NCBI RefSeq assembly: GCF_029269265.1
Contig: NZ_JARIXP010000002.1
Span: 1-36,700, forward strand
Reading direction: 5' to 3'
Origin: Rheinheimera sp. 1928-s
GTDB lineage: Bacteria > Pseudomonadota > Gammaproteobacteria > Enterobacterales > Alteromonadaceae
DNA: 36,700 bases
Part shown: one piece after another, positions 36,305-36,700 of the stretch
Position numbering within the stretch: position 1 is the first letter of the stretch
Layout: every line of letters begins with the position of its first letter
Notes under the pieces: generated by a model
What the model was told of the DNA's origin: nothing
The model's input: only the letters and a program-made list of their open reading frames with translations
Database searches by the model: none
Translations under genes and position numbers: made by a program

Positions 36305-36700
36305 TGACTGAAGCAATTCAGTTAATTGTGGGCCTGGGTAATCCAGGCCCAGAATACAGCCAGACCCGCCATAACGCAGGTCAATGGTTTGTAGAACAAC
36401 TTGCCCGCCGCTATAACGTTTCTCTTCGTCCTGATAGTAAATTTGTTGGCCTGACTGGTAAATTTGTCACTCAAGGTCAGGAATATAAACTGCTGATTCC
36501 CACTACGTACATGAATTTAAGTGGCAAATCCGTTGCAGCTATGGCGCAGTTCTATAAACTTTTACCCGAAAACATTCTGGTGGCTCACGACGAAATGGCG
36601 ATAGCGCCCGGCGTAGCTAAATTTAAACTGGGTGGCGGCCATGCTGGTCACAACGGTTTAAAAGACATCACCAGTAAACTAGGCAACAATGCCAATTTTT
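36304..36700 (+). CDS. pth: Peptidyl-tRNA hydrolase, cut by the window end
   Basis: 132 codons are visible before the sequence ends; the full enzyme should be about 195 residues. It frees tRNA from dropped-off peptidyl-tRNA. Seen are [18 protein letters not shown] (about 8-25, with catalytic histidine in RHNAG), [11 protein letters not shown] (substrate-binding asparagine), AHDEMA (catalytic aspartate) and [17 protein letters not shown]. The start ATG overlaps the rplY stop by one base, so translation is coupled; rplY-pth is the usual order. The start of the gene holds a 9-bp perfect inverted repeat (36329-36351). Confidence 0.97.
   Translation, partial: MTEAIQLIVGLGNPGPEYSQTRHNAGQWFVEQLARRYNVSLRPDSKFVGLTGKFVTQGQEYKLLIPTTYMNLSGKSVAAMAQFYKLLPENILVAHDEMAIAPGVAKFKLGGGHAGHNGLKDITSKLGNNANF

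Noticed and set aside
36329..36351. Perfect 9-bp inverted repeat in the start of pth as a regulatory hairpin
   Set aside because: It falls on codons of the conserved GLGNPGP peptide, whose glycine and proline codons (GGN, CCN) are naturally complementary; chance structure is the simpler reading.

Overview
The window looks like a chromosomal segment of a free-living, motile gammaproteobacterium, probably an Alteromonadales/Chromatiaceae relative of the Rheinheimera or Alishewanella type. This is inferred from the conserved blocks hemA-prfA-prmC / sirB2-sirB1-kdsA and lolB-ispE-prs-rplY-pth, an Oar-like TonB-dependent receptor, two chemoreceptors, enterobacterial-style rrn leader signals and tRNA genes that encode CCA. 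No phage, plasmid, CRISPR or intact insertion sequence was seen. Most of the window is ordinary core and niche genome.

Layout. 1-480 is the leader of an rRNA operon that reads leftwards out of the window: three tandem promoters, then boxB and boxA; the 16S gene itself lies outside. Next come a Cache-type chemoreceptor and two identical tandem tRNA-Leu(CAG) genes. From 2.7 to 13.1 kb there is a nucleoside/nucleotide-centred region: a 2-oxoglutarate/Fe(II) oxygenase directly behind a NupC-type concentrative nucleoside transporter, uridine kinase, a large Oar-like TonB receptor, a secreted endonuclease/exonuclease/phosphatase-fold protein, and the deoB-deoD-gpt operon. A second chemoreceptor follows. 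From 15.0 to 16.9 kb there is a pterin-related group: FolM-like reductase, an HPPK-like protein overlapping it tail to tail, and a metallo-beta-lactamase-fold hydrolase. From 17.1 to 22.9 kb there are a secreted type 2 short-chain PHA depolymerase, an M61 peptidase, a HAD sugar-phosphatase, and a membrane-anchored AraC regulator divergent from a small membrane protein.

From 22.9 to 33 kb there is a tRNA Phe-Thr-Phe operon, then the usual hemA-prfA-prmC-sirB2-sirB1-kdsA gene order, interrupted between prmC and sirB2 by about 4 kb. The inserted stretch holds an orphan REC-DUF3369-HD-GYP response regulator, a decayed yefM-yoeB toxin-antitoxin pair (nonsense codon in the antitoxin, +1 frameshift in the toxin), DUF1801 and DUF3303 proteins, a TPR-like lipoprotein and one of two REP-like GTAG hairpins. 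The right end (33-36.7 kb) is lolB, ispE, prs, rplY and a truncated pth.

How the genes fit together. The 2.7-13.1 kb block can be read as uptake and salvage of nucleic-acid breakdown products: possible extracellular cleavage, outer-membrane receptor, nucleoside import, phosphorylation (Udk) or phosphorolysis (DeoD), pentose-phosphate isomerisation (DeoB) and base recapture (Gpt). The most unusual point is the oxygenase 13 bp behind the nucleoside transporter. It belongs to the same broad superfamily as thymine-7-hydroxylase and could modify an imported nucleoside or base; this is a hypothesis only. I did not find a clearly new defence or mobile system.
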